Source: Symbiobacteriaceae bacterium (GTDB lineage Bacteria; Bacillota_E; Symbiobacteriia; Symbiobacteriales; Symbiobacteriaceae). Taken from it: DNA of 10,978 bases. Both the position numbers and the translations under genes were made by a program. Below, in pieces: positions 1 through 5,416 of the stretch (position 1 is the first letter of the stretch; every line of letters begins with the position of its first letter). The stretch is from NCBI GenBank assembly GCA_027356675.1, contig DAHVXO010000002.1:1-10978 (forward strand), in the 5' to 3' direction. A model generated the notes under the pieces. That model saw nothing but the letters and a program-made list of their open reading frames with translations, searched no databases and had not been told where the DNA came from.

Positions 1-1101
1 CGGGCTGAGATGCAACGGCTCCCCGTACCGGTCCACTACCCGTCGCACGACCGCCTGCTCCAGCAGGTTCTGGCGCAGCAGCGCAGCGGGGCACCGCACC
101 GAGCTGCCGCCGCGATGCCCCGCGCACCCGTAGTACTGCACCACCCGTCCGGTCCGCGCTACACCGGTGACGCTTCCCCCGCACTGTCCGCACCGCAGCA
201 GCCCTGTGAGCAGGAACCGGCTGCGCCCTGCGGCCGGGCGGCGTCTCCGCGCCGGTCGCCGCGCTGCCCGCAGCGCGGCGACCTGGTCCCATACCGCCGC
301 CGACACGATCGGTGGCACCAGATCCACCTCAACCAGGCGGTCGGACGGTCGGGGGCGCCGGGGTCGTCGCCCATAGATCAGCCGGCCTTTGTAAATCGGG
401 TTAGCCAGCATTCGGCTCACGGCCCCGGCCGTCCACGGCCCGCTGCGCTCGGGCGGGATGAACCCTTGGGCATTCAGCGTCTGTGCTACCTCCGCGAGAC
501 TGCGGCCCCTGGCATACAGTTCGAACGCCGTCCGCACTGCCAGCGCCCCCGCCGCCGCCACGCGGAAGATCCCGGGCGTATCGCCACGTTCATATCCCAG
601 TGGATAGGGCATGCCCGGGTTGCGGCCCTTCTGGGCGTTTTTGTGCTTGCCGCTAAAGGTCCGGGCGGCGATGGTGGAGCGCTCGAAGTCGGCAAAGGTG
701 GAGAGCAGCGTGAAGAGCAGACGTCCTGTATCTGAGGTGGTGTCTACCGGCTCCGTGGCGCTGCGCAGACAGCAGTGGCCTTCCCACTCGGTCAGCACCA
801 GCGACACCATGTCGGGGATGTTCCGGGACAGGCGGTCAACCTTGTAGACCACCACACACTGGACGTCCCCTGCTGTCACCCGGGCGCGCAGCCGGGTCAA
901 CGCGGGACGATCCAGCGTGGCGCCCGACCAGCCGTCATCGACATAGAGCAGCCGCGCGTCAAACTCCCATCCCTGAGAGAGCACGTAGTGCCGGCAGGAT
1001 TCGCGCTGGATTTCAAGTGTGTGCCCCTGGCCCTGGTCATCGGTCGACCAGCGAATGTAGACTGCCACTGCAGCGGGGTTGGTCGGAGTGATGGGAGGCA
1101 A
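1..1101 (-). CDS. Large serine recombinase of element 1 (3' end outside window)
   Basis: Site-specific DNA integrase/excisionase of the large serine recombinase family, acting on attachment sites through a covalent 5'-phosphoserine intermediate. The frame is open for 367 codons from a TTG at 1101 to the window edge. TTG is chosen because AGAGGAGGGG lies just upstream with good spacing and no ATG fits. Visible parts: resolvase-type catalytic domain at about residues 12-150 with YIRWS (Arg17, nucleophile Ser19) and VDRLSR (Asp89, Arg90, Arg93); recombinase domain at about 160-260; zinc ribbon with Cys304, Cys307, Cys326 and Cys337. The C-terminal coiled coil is probably off the window. The catalytic domain is roughly half identical by eye to the LSR at 1692..3236, including RWST, SQGW, DDG.SGATL.RPALT and RTFSG. 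It is transcribed away from the nearby prkA fragment and probably belongs to an element whose right end is near 1540. Confidence 0.93.
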   Translation of the reverse strand, partial: MPPITPTNPAAVAVYIRWSTDDQGQGHTLEIQRESCRHYVLSQGWEFDARLLYVDDGWSGATLDRPALTRLRARVTAGDVQCVVVYKVDRLSRNIPDMVSLVLTEWEGHCCLRSATEPVDTTSDTGRLLFTLLSTFADFERSTIAARTFSGKHKNAQKGRNPGMPYPLGYERGDTPGIFRVAAAGALAVRTAFELYARGRSLAEVAQTLNAQGFIPPERSGPWTAGAVSRMLANPIYKGRLIYGRRPRRPRPSDRLVEVDLVPPIVSAAVWDQVAALRAARRPARRRRPAAGRSRFLLTGLLRCGQCGGSVTGVARTGRVVQYYGCAGHRGGSSVRCPAALLRQNLLEQAVVRRVVDRYGEPLHLSP

Positions 1102-1264
1102 CCATTCCCCTCCTCTGGCACAATCCCTTGCAGGTCATCTGCCAAGAGCCACAAAAGATTTACCGTATTTCAGGCGCCGATAGAACAGGAATTCCCGTCG
1201 GTCCCAGCTCGCTCACGGCGAACAAGGTCTTTGACCTGAAGCTGAAGGTCAAGACAGGGTCACG

Positions 1265-1459
1265 GTGTCGTTCCCCACGCAGGGTTGGATGACCCAGCCG
1301 ATTTTGCTCAGCGCCCTGGGCGCCCTGGCTTTCCTCTATCGCTATGGCTGGCTGGCCTCCTTCCAGGTCTCGTCCCGGCCTCGCGAGGCGGCCGCCTTTG
1401 GGCTGTTGCCCGCCTTCGCCGGCGGTTGGGCGCAACGGGCGGCGCAGCCGGGATGGTAG
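1265..1459 (+). CDS. Doubtful small ORF with one hydrophobic segment
   Basis: A 64-codon frame from GTG at 1265, preceded at short distance by AGGG. It encodes a hydrophobic stretch (ILLSALGALAFLYRYGWLASF, about residues 13-32) that could form one membrane helix, followed by a Gly/Ala/Trp-rich tail. Third codon positions are G/C-rich, as in real genes here. I do not recognise a family. It lies inside element 1 next to its right end. The overlapping opposite-strand frame (1160..1513) is less convincing, but neither is certain, and the stretch may be noncoding. Confidence 0.25.
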   Translation: MSFPTQGWMTQPILLSALGALAFLYRYGWLASFQVSSRPREAAAFGLLPAFAGGWAQRAAQPGW

Positions 1460-1539
1460 CCGCTCGTCCGATCTGACAAACCTACCACGGCAACGTCCGC
1501 AGGCGTGAGGCAACGGCCTGTGTGTTTTGTGCCCTGCGC

Positions 1540-1644
1540 ATTGAGATGCTCAAGTGTGACGAGAAGTTCTTGTATGGACTGCTCACGCTGAGTCAGGAGC
1601 AGAATATTAAGACTTCCAGGTTCGCGATGATCTACGCTGACGAG
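1540..1644 (+). pseudogene. prkA: Internal fragment of prkA (35 codons) trapped between two elements
   Basis: A 105-nt piece of the prkA coding sequence on the same strand as the 3' piece at 4172..5212. It begins IEMLKCDEKFLYGLLTL and ends RFAMIYADE at 1644. In PrkA of Bacillus (recalled alignment) EMLKCDEKFL is followed directly by a segment ending in ADE and then by IVAHTNE; here that continuation is found only at 4172 onward. Past 1644 the frame runs into element sequence and stops at TAG 1669. No start or ribosome site belongs to it, so it cannot be expressed alone. It probably functions only if both elements are excised. Sequence conservation across the piece suggests it is not an old relic. 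Confidence 0.85.
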
Positions 1645-1665
1645 TGCATTCCCACCCTGCTCATT
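1618..1665. other. attL of element 2 (prkA/element junction)
   Basis: Hybrid attachment site. The left half is prkA coding sequence (…ATCTACGCT), the right half is element sequence (CGAG then TGCATTCC, and outward CC, GC and CATT matches to the other end). The inferred crossover dinucleotide is GA at 1639-1640, because the element arms are placed symmetrically four bases from it on both ends and it lies inside the shared GACGAG. The GA assignment is inference from symmetry; the shared hexamer and the junctions are seen directly. Confidence 0.75.
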
Positions 1666-1691
1666 ACATAGGGGTCAGGGGGGTGACGTCT

Positions 1692-3236
1692 ATGATCCGC
1701 CCAGACGCCGTGTCAGTCTATGTGCGCTGGTCCACCGAGGAGCAGGGGGAGGGGACCACCCTCCAGGAGCAGTTGGAGCGCTGCAAGAGCTACGTGGTAT
1801 CCCAGGGCTGGGCGGTAAACGAGAGACTCATCTTCATCGATGACGGGTACTCGGGGGCGACGCTTCACCGACCGGCCTTGACTGCCCTGCGGGAGCTGAT
1901 CCGGGCGGGCCAGGTCGATTGCGTGGTCAGCCTGAAGATCGACCGCCTCTCCCGCTCCCTGGTGGATTGCGTCGAGCTCGTGCTTCGGGAGTGGGCGGGT
2001 ACCTGCCACTACAAGAGCGTTTCACAGCCGATCAACACCACCGATGAACTCAGCCGGGTCTTTTTCGCGATCCTGGCCGGGTTCGCTGAGTATGAGCGGG
2101 CGCTGATCCGCGAGCGGACTTTCTCCGGCCTGCTGCGCCGGGTGCGGGAGGGGAGCATCTGGGGGGCGGGCAAGGCGCCCTACGGCTACGCCCGCGTCGG
2201 GAAAGGCCGCCTGGCGGTAAGCGAGACGGAGGCCGCCGTCGTCCGGCTGATCTTCCAACTGGCCGGGGCCAGCGGGCTTGGGCCGTCGGCCATCGCGGCC
2301 CGGCTGAACGGAGAGGGGATTCCCGGCCCTGGCGGCAAGGGTTGGTGGGCACCGACCGTGCGTAACCTCCTGGACAACCGCATCTATGCTGGGTATCCGG
2401 ACTACGGCCGGCGCTACGTGGATCACGGTCCGAGCGCCCAGGCCGGGCGGCGGGTTTTGCGGTGGCGAGCGGAGCCGCTGGTGGCGGCGACGGCGGCCGT
2501 TCCGGCGCTGGTCATCGTTTCCGAGGCTGTGTTTGCGGTAGCCCAGGCGCGATCCGAGCGCACACACGGTTTCCCACCTCCCCGCTCATCCCCCCACCTG
2601 CTCACCGGCATCGCCCGCTGCCGCTGCGGCGGCCCGCTCATCACAGGGTACGATGCCCGCGCCCGCCGCTTCTACTATTGCCAGCGCCGTGACCGCTCCC
2701 GAGGCGGGGGCACGTGCACCGCCGGTGGCGGATTCCTCTACGCGGACCAGGTGGAGCCCATCGTCACCGCGGAGCTGGTGGGACGGACCCTGGACCGGGA
2801 GGCCCTCGTGGACCTGGCGGGCCGGCACTGGGCGCAGGAGCGGTCAGACGCAACCGCGGCGTCTCAGACCCGCCGGCGTCTTCTCACTGGCCTGGGTGCC
2901 CGAGAGCGGCGCCTGGCGGTGGACCGCACCCGCATCCTCCGCCGGGCGCGCCGGGGGGAGATCGCCCTGGAGGAGCAGCGTGCCTTCGAGCGGGACCTGG
3001 AGGCAGAGGCGCGCCAGATTGCGGACCAGCGGGCTGCGCTCACCGGTTCCGTCTCCCTGCCCGGTACGCCGGACCCAGACCTGTTCCGCACCTGGTGCAA
3101 GCAGACCGATCCCTGGGCGGCCGTCCCACCCTCAGTCCAGCGGGAGGTGCTTGCCCATATGGTCGAGCACCTGGTGCTGTATAAGCCCAAGGGTCGGGGT
3201 CAATTGCCTGAACTGGACATCCACTGGCGCACCTGA
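1692..3236 (+). CDS. Large serine recombinase of element 2
   Basis: A complete large serine recombinase of 514 residues, expected to integrate and, with a directionality factor, excise element 2. ATG 1692 is chosen because a G-rich Shine-Dalgarno region (AGGGGTCAGGGGGGTGA) precedes it; in-frame GTG codons at 1683 and 1644 are alternatives, the latter inside the attachment core. Domains: resolvase catalytic domain at about residues 7-150 with VYVRWS (Arg12, Ser14) and IDRLSR (Asp84, Arg85, Arg88); recombinase domain at about 165-280; zinc ribbon with Cys310, Cys312, Cys330 and Cys342; charged coiled-coil region at about 385-455. All expected catalytic residues are present and the length is normal for the family. 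The gene starts about 50 bp inside attL, the usual position for an LSR beside its attachment site. Confidence 0.95.
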   Translation: MIRPDAVSVYVRWSTEEQGEGTTLQEQLERCKSYVVSQGWAVNERLIFIDDGYSGATLHRPALTALRELIRAGQVDCVVSLKIDRLSRSLVDCVELVLREWAGTCHYKSVSQPINTTDELSRVFFAILAGFAEYERALIRERTFSGLLRRVREGSIWGAGKAPYGYARVGKGRLAVSETEAAVVRLIFQLAGASGLGPSAIAARLNGEGIPGPGGKGWWAPTVRNLLDNRIYAGYPDYGRRYVDHGPSAQAGRRVLRWRAEPLVAATAAVPALVIVSEAVFAVAQARSERTHGFPPPRSSPHLLTGIARCRCGGPLITGYDARARRFYYCQRRDRSRGGGTCTAGGGFLYADQVEPIVTAELVGRTLDREALVDLAGRHWAQERSDATAASQTRRRLLTGLGARERRLAVDRTRILRRARRGEIALEEQRAFERDLEAEARQIADQRAALTGSVSLPGTPDPDLFRTWCKQTDPWAAVPPSVQREVLAHMVEHLVLYKPKGRGQLPELDIHWRT

Positions 3237-3425
3237 TATCGCCGGCTTATCGGACAGCACGGCTTCATCCAGCATCGGCGGCGCACCAGGTGTTGACCAG
3301 AGTCGGACTGTCCTGGTACCGTGGAGAGAGCAACGTCCCGGTAGCGAATCATGCAAGTAGTTCGAAGGCCACGGGTCAGGACTTCGCCCCATTCTCCGAG
3401 CATCTGCTGATCCGCCGATAGTCGC

Positions 3426-3458
3426 AGCGGCACCGGGGAACCCCCCGGCGCCGCTTTT
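3426..3458 (+). terminator. Rho-independent terminator downstream of the element 2 LSR
   Basis: Stem AGCGGCACCGGGG (3426-3438), loop AACC, stem CCCCGGCGCCGCT (3443-3455) with one A·C mismatch, running into TTTT. The T-run is on the + strand side only, so it serves rightward transcription from the LSR, whose stop is about 190 bp upstream, and shields the convergent gene at 3469..3813. The stretch 3237-3425 contains nothing else I recognise. Confidence 0.75.
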
Positions 3459-3468
3459 AGTACGCCAG

Positions 3469-3813
3469 TCACGCACACTTGAGCCAGGGAATCTCGCCAC
3501 CCACACCGCTGAGGACTTGCTCGGTCCGGACGTCGACCACGACGCCCCAACACATCAAGACCCGCTGGCCGCCAAATTGCGTGGAAGCCCGTGTGGAGAC
3601 CGCATAGACCGGACCGGGATACCCCTCCAGCTTTGCGAACCGTTGGCGGGTCAGAACCTCGACGTCGTCATAGCCCATCCGTTCGATTAGCCAGGTCCGG
3701 GCGATGGCGGCGGCGTGGGGACCGGAGAGTCCGGCCCCTTGCCGCATGACCCAACCGCCGACACCACCGAGCAGCCCTGCGATCAGGATCAGGTTCACGG
3801 CCGTCAACCGCAT
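3469..3813 (-). CDS. Small membrane-anchored or secreted protein, element 2 cargo
   Basis: A 114-residue protein of unrecognised family. ATG at 3813 is chosen because GGAGGGGG lies seven bases upstream; an in-frame ATG six codons earlier has no such site. Residues 4-23 (TAVNLILIAGLLGGVGGW…) form a signal peptide or single membrane anchor. The rest is a small soluble domain, AIARTWLIERMGYDDVEVLTR then PGPVYAVSTRA and WGVVVDVRTEQVLSGVGG, which has the feel of a PepSY-like fold, though that is only an impression. It is convergent with the recombinase gene and has a plausible promoter at 3871-3899. Because it is exported or membrane-bound, it is an unlikely DNA-binding excision factor. Confidence 0.7.
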   Translation of the reverse strand: MRLTAVNLILIAGLLGGVGGWVMRQGAGLSGPHAAAIARTWLIERMGYDDVEVLTRQRFAKLEGYPGPVYAVSTRASTQFGGQRVLMCWGVVVDVRTEQVLSGVGGEIPWLKCA

Positions 3814-3870
3814 GGGGTGACCCCCTCCCATCCCGGCCGCTAATCTACGGTGAGCCTGCCGGATACATCC

Positions 3871-3899
3871 ATATTACCATAAAATAGTCACAATACCAA
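3871..3899 (-). promoter_or_regulatory. Putative sigma-A-type promoter for the small membrane protein gene
   Basis: Read on the minus strand: TTGGTA (3899-3894), a spacer of exactly 17 bases, then TAATAT (3876-3871), each matching the consensus at four of six positions. It lies in a locally AT-rich patch unlike the GC-rich surroundings and about 58 bp upstream of the ATG at 3813. No competing promoter was seen between it and the gene. Confidence 0.45.
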
Positions 3900-3923
3900 C
3901 AGATTGTAAGCGTGATTTTATGG
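3877..3923. repeat. Inverted repeat CCATAAAAT…ATTTTATGG
   Basis: Perfect 9-bp arms (3877-3885 and 3915-3923) with an additional TCAC/GTGA pairing just inside (3888-3891, 3912-3915). It overlaps the putative promoter spacer and the 3' end of the 53-residue ORF on the minus strand. It could be a protein-binding site or an extended hairpin; no T-run follows it. Confidence 0.35.
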
Positions 3924-4079
3924 ACTTGTTGCACGCGATTGGTCTTGATCGGCCAGGAACTGTTTGATCAGGCCGCGCGACCACGCGTCCTGCGCCCGGC
4001 GGCGAGCCGCCTCGCTCGGTCCGGCCGTTGGGTGATGCCGGACAACCGGCGCCTGACCCGCCTGCTGTGGCTTCGGCAC
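3918..4079 (-). CDS. Small ORF (53 residues) with strong ribosome binding site, element 2
   Basis: Frame from GTG 4079 to TAA 3918. GGAGGTG sits seven bases upstream of the GTG, the best Shine-Dalgarno in this part of the element. The product is hydrophilic and basic: a proline/glutamine-rich start (PKPQQAGQAP), then a likely helix with AARRRAQDAWSRGLIKQFLADQD. No transmembrane segment is visible. I do not recognise the family. It lies upstream of, and on the same strand as, the membrane protein gene, with the putative promoter between them. As the only small soluble product in the element it is the best candidate for a recombination directionality factor, but that is inference from context alone. 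Confidence 0.45.
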   Translation of the reverse strand: MPKPQQAGQAPVVRHHPTAGPSEAARRRAQDAWSRGLIKQFLADQDQSRATSP

Positions 4080-4118
4080 AGCATCACCTCCATCGCCCGC
4101 ATGTGCCCCAGTCTATGC

Positions 4119-4149
4119 CACGGCCCGCCGGTGATGCCGGCGGGCCGTG
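4119..4149. repeat. Perfect GC-rich hairpin next to attR
   Basis: Arms CACGGCCCGCCGG and CCGGCGGGCCGTG (13 bp, perfect) around a 5-base loop TGATG. It lies immediately inside the right end of element 2, ending one base before the attP arm at 4150-4170. There is no T-run on either side, so it is not a standard intrinsic terminator. It may limit transcription into or out of prkA, occlude translation of the 3' fragment, or bind protein. Confidence 0.6.
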
Positions 4150-4197
4150 AATGCGCGCGGGCGGAATGCACGCCGACGAGGTTATCGTCAGCCACAC
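4150..4197. other. attR of element 2 (element/prkA junction)
   Basis: Hybrid site. The left half is the element arm (4150-4170, ending GGAATGCA, then CGCC), followed by GA at 4175-4176 and the prkA half CGAGGTTATCGTC. The arm is the inverted counterpart of 1645-1665 at the other end. The prkA halves from attL and attR together also show partial dyad symmetry about GA (ATC and TC matches at corresponding distances), as expected for an attB. Confidence 0.75.
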
Positions 4198-5212
4198 CAA
4201 CGAGAATGAGTTCAACAGCTTCGTCAACAACCGGAAGAACGAGGCGCTAAAGGACCGTATAATCCTGGTGAAGGTTCCCTACAACCTGCGCGTCTCCGAT
4301 GAGATCCGTATTCATGAGAAGCTACTGGGCGAATCGGGACTCAAAGGCGTCCACATTGCGCCGCATACGCTCCGAATCGCCTCGATTTTCGCGATTCTGA
4401 CCCGTCTGGAACCCTCCAAGAAGTCGGGCCTCAGTCTGATCAAGAAAATGAAGTTGTACGATGGCCAATCCGTTGAAGGCTTCTCAAGCAAGGACCTCAA
4501 GGAACTCCAGGAAGAGGCCCAGCGCGAGGGAATGATGGGCATCTCGCCCCGTTACATCATCAACCGGCTCTCCAGCGCCCTTGTCAGGGACGGTGTCACC
4601 TGCATCAACCCCCTGGATGCCCTGCGGGCGCTTAAGGATGGGTTCGAGCAGCACACGGGGATCGCCCGGGAGGAGCGGGAGGCCTACCTCAACTTCATCT
4701 ACGAAGCGCGCAAGGAGTTCGATGAACTGGCCAAGAGTGAGATCCAGCGGGCGTTCATCTACTCGTTTGAAGACACCGCCCGGACGGTTTTCAACAATTA
4801 CCTCGACAACGTTGAGTCATATGTCAACAAGCAGAAACTGGTCGATCCGATCACCGAGGAGGAAGTGGACCCGGACGAGAAGCTGATGCGCTCCATCGAG
4901 GAGCAGATTGGCGTGACCGACAACGCCAAGAAGGCCTTTCGGGAGGAGGTCATGATCCGCATCTCTTCCCTGGCCCGCAGAGGGCAGAAGTTCGAGTACA
5001 CTTCCCATGACCGTCTGCGTGAGGCCATCGAAAAAAAGCTCTTCGCGGACCTAAAGAATGTGGTCAAGATCACGACATCTACAAAGACGCCGGATCCAGA
5101 GCAACAGAAGCGAATCAACGAGGTCGTGCGCCGGCTGGTGGAAGGCCACGGCTACTGCGATTGTTGCGCGAACGAACTCCTCCGTTACGTTGGCACACTC
5201 CTGAGCCGATGA
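4151..5212 (+). CDS. prkA: prkA 3' portion (PrkA serine protein kinase, C-terminal part)
   Basis: PrkA is a Firmicute AAA+ protein with a C-terminal kinase-like domain, linked to sporulation and stationary phase. True prkA sequence starts at codon 4172/4175 (ADEVIVSHTNENEF); the first seven codons from ATG 4151 come from element 2. The body reads as the canonical C-terminal half: DRIILVKVPYNLRVSDE, GVHIAPHTLRIASIFAILTR, KMKLYDGQSVEGF, DEKLMRSIEEQIGV, NAKKAFREE, AIEKKLFADLKNVVKITTST and ANELLRYVGTLL at the end. It supplies about 346 of the roughly 630 residues of full PrkA; the Walker motifs are absent here and must lie left of the window. The coding sequence is free of stops or frameshifts, arguing for maintained function, presumably after excision. 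Whether the fragment is translated alone is unknown; the ATGs at 4151 and 4166 have weak ribosome sites. Confidence 0.9.
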   Translation: MRAGGMHADEVIVSHTNENEFNSFVNNRKNEALKDRIILVKVPYNLRVSDEIRIHEKLLGESGLKGVHIAPHTLRIASIFAILTRLEPSKKSGLSLIKKMKLYDGQSVEGFSSKDLKELQEEAQREGMMGISPRYIINRLSSALVRDGVTCINPLDALRALKDGFEQHTGIAREEREAYLNFIYEARKEFDELAKSEIQRAFIYSFEDTARTVFNNYLDNVESYVNKQKLVDPITEEEVDPDEKLMRSIEEQIGVTDNAKKAFREEVMIRISSLARRGQKFEYTSHDRLREAIEKKLFADLKNVVKITTSTKTPDPEQQKRINEVVRRLVEGHGYCDCCANELLRYVGTLLSR

Positions 5213-5225
5213 TAACCACGACCGC

Positions 5226-5259
5226 ATGCCCGCCGATCTATGCGCATCGGCGGGCATTT
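5226..5259 (+). terminator. Terminator-like hairpin after prkA
   Basis: Perfect 12-bp stem ATGCCCGCCGAT / ATCGGCGGGCAT (5226-5237 and 5246-5257) with an 8-base loop, ending in a short TTT. It begins 13 bp past the prkA stop and separates it from the next gene. Confidence 0.65.
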
Positions 5260-5298
5260 GCGGCTATGCACCCCACCGGGTAATCCCCCTGCAGCATC

Positions 5299-5318
5299 TG
5301 TACACAAATTCGTGCACA
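5299..5318. promoter_or_regulatory. Possible operator dyad upstream of the oxoamine synthase
   Basis: TGTACAC-AAATTC-GTGCACA, arms matching at six of seven positions, in the 200-bp gap before the gene at 5417. A second short palindrome, AGAGT-AGA-ACTCT, lies at 5371-5383. No convincing -35/-10 pair was found, so the regulatory role is a guess from position and symmetry. Confidence 0.3.
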
Positions 5319-5416
5319 TTTTCCCGCGACATTGCAGGGCCGGGCCTGTCGAATCGCCAATATTATTTTCAGAGTAGAACTCTTTGAAGGTCTTACCAAA
5401 TGGTGGTGTTTACGCG

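Larger units (their letters stand above)
1..1540. mobile_element. Right part of LSR element 1, inserted in prkA
   Basis: This stretch separates the missing 5' part of prkA from the fragment at 1540. Sequence upstream of 1537 has no PrkA similarity (the frame reads RRREATACVFCALR), whereas from 1540 it reads IEMLKCDEKF, a PrkA hallmark. The right boundary is therefore placed at about 1537-1543; the left boundary is outside the window. The only clear gene is the leftward LSR. The 440 bp between that gene and the boundary hold one doubtful small ORF (1265..1459) and no other recognisable gene. That the element was integrated by this LSR is inferred from proximity. Confidence 0.7.
1639..4174. mobile_element. 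LSR mini-element 2 (about 2.54 kb) interrupting prkA
   Basis: Both prkA boundaries are in the window, so the element can be delimited. The left junction reads ACGCT-GACGAG-TGCATTCC and the right junction GGAATGCA-CGCC-GACGAG-GTT. Deleting 2,536 bp between the two GACGAG copies joins ATC TAC GCT GAC GAG to GTT ATC GTC in frame, restoring IYADEVIVSHTNE of PrkA. The element ends are inverted repeats: TGCATTCC at 1645-1652 and its complement at 4163-4170, with further matches outward (16 of 21 positions). Contents: an LSR gene running inward from the left end, a small membrane-anchored protein, a 53-residue ORF, and a hairpin near the right end. No terminal transposon repeats or cargo of recognisable function were seen. 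Confidence 0.85.

Noticed and set aside
10..735. A 241-codon plus-strand frame over the left recombinase.
   Set aside because: It is antisense to a recombinase frame that carries intact catalytic and zinc motifs; its product is low-complexity Pro/Arg-rich sequence.
1147..1284. A plus-strand frame reading KIYRISGADRTGIPVG… that faintly resembles the PrkA segment containing RTGI.
   Set aside because: Only a few residues agree, similarity is lost after RTGI, there is no start or ribosome site, and a further prkA piece here would require a third element with no recombinase between about 1285 and 1540.
1160..1513. A 117-codon minus-strand frame upstream of the left recombinase.
   Set aside because: Low-complexity Arg/Gly-rich product, TTG start without a good ribosome site, and poor third-position pattern; it overlaps the slightly better plus-strand frame at 1265..1459.
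1558..1563. A second GACGAG inside the prkA mini-exon, considered as an alternative crossover core.
   Set aside because: PrkA similarity (EMLKC) continues to its left and the rest of the mini-exon to its right, so no junction lies there; only the copies at 1639 and 4175 flank element sequence.
3968..4195. A 75-codon minus-strand frame near attR.
   Set aside because: It starts inside prkA coding sequence with no ribosome site; the 53-codon frame at 3918..4079 in another phase has a much better start.
3912..4250. A plus-strand 112-codon frame across the right end of element 2.
   Set aside because: It runs out of frame into prkA, has an Arg-rich shadow-like product and no ribosome site.
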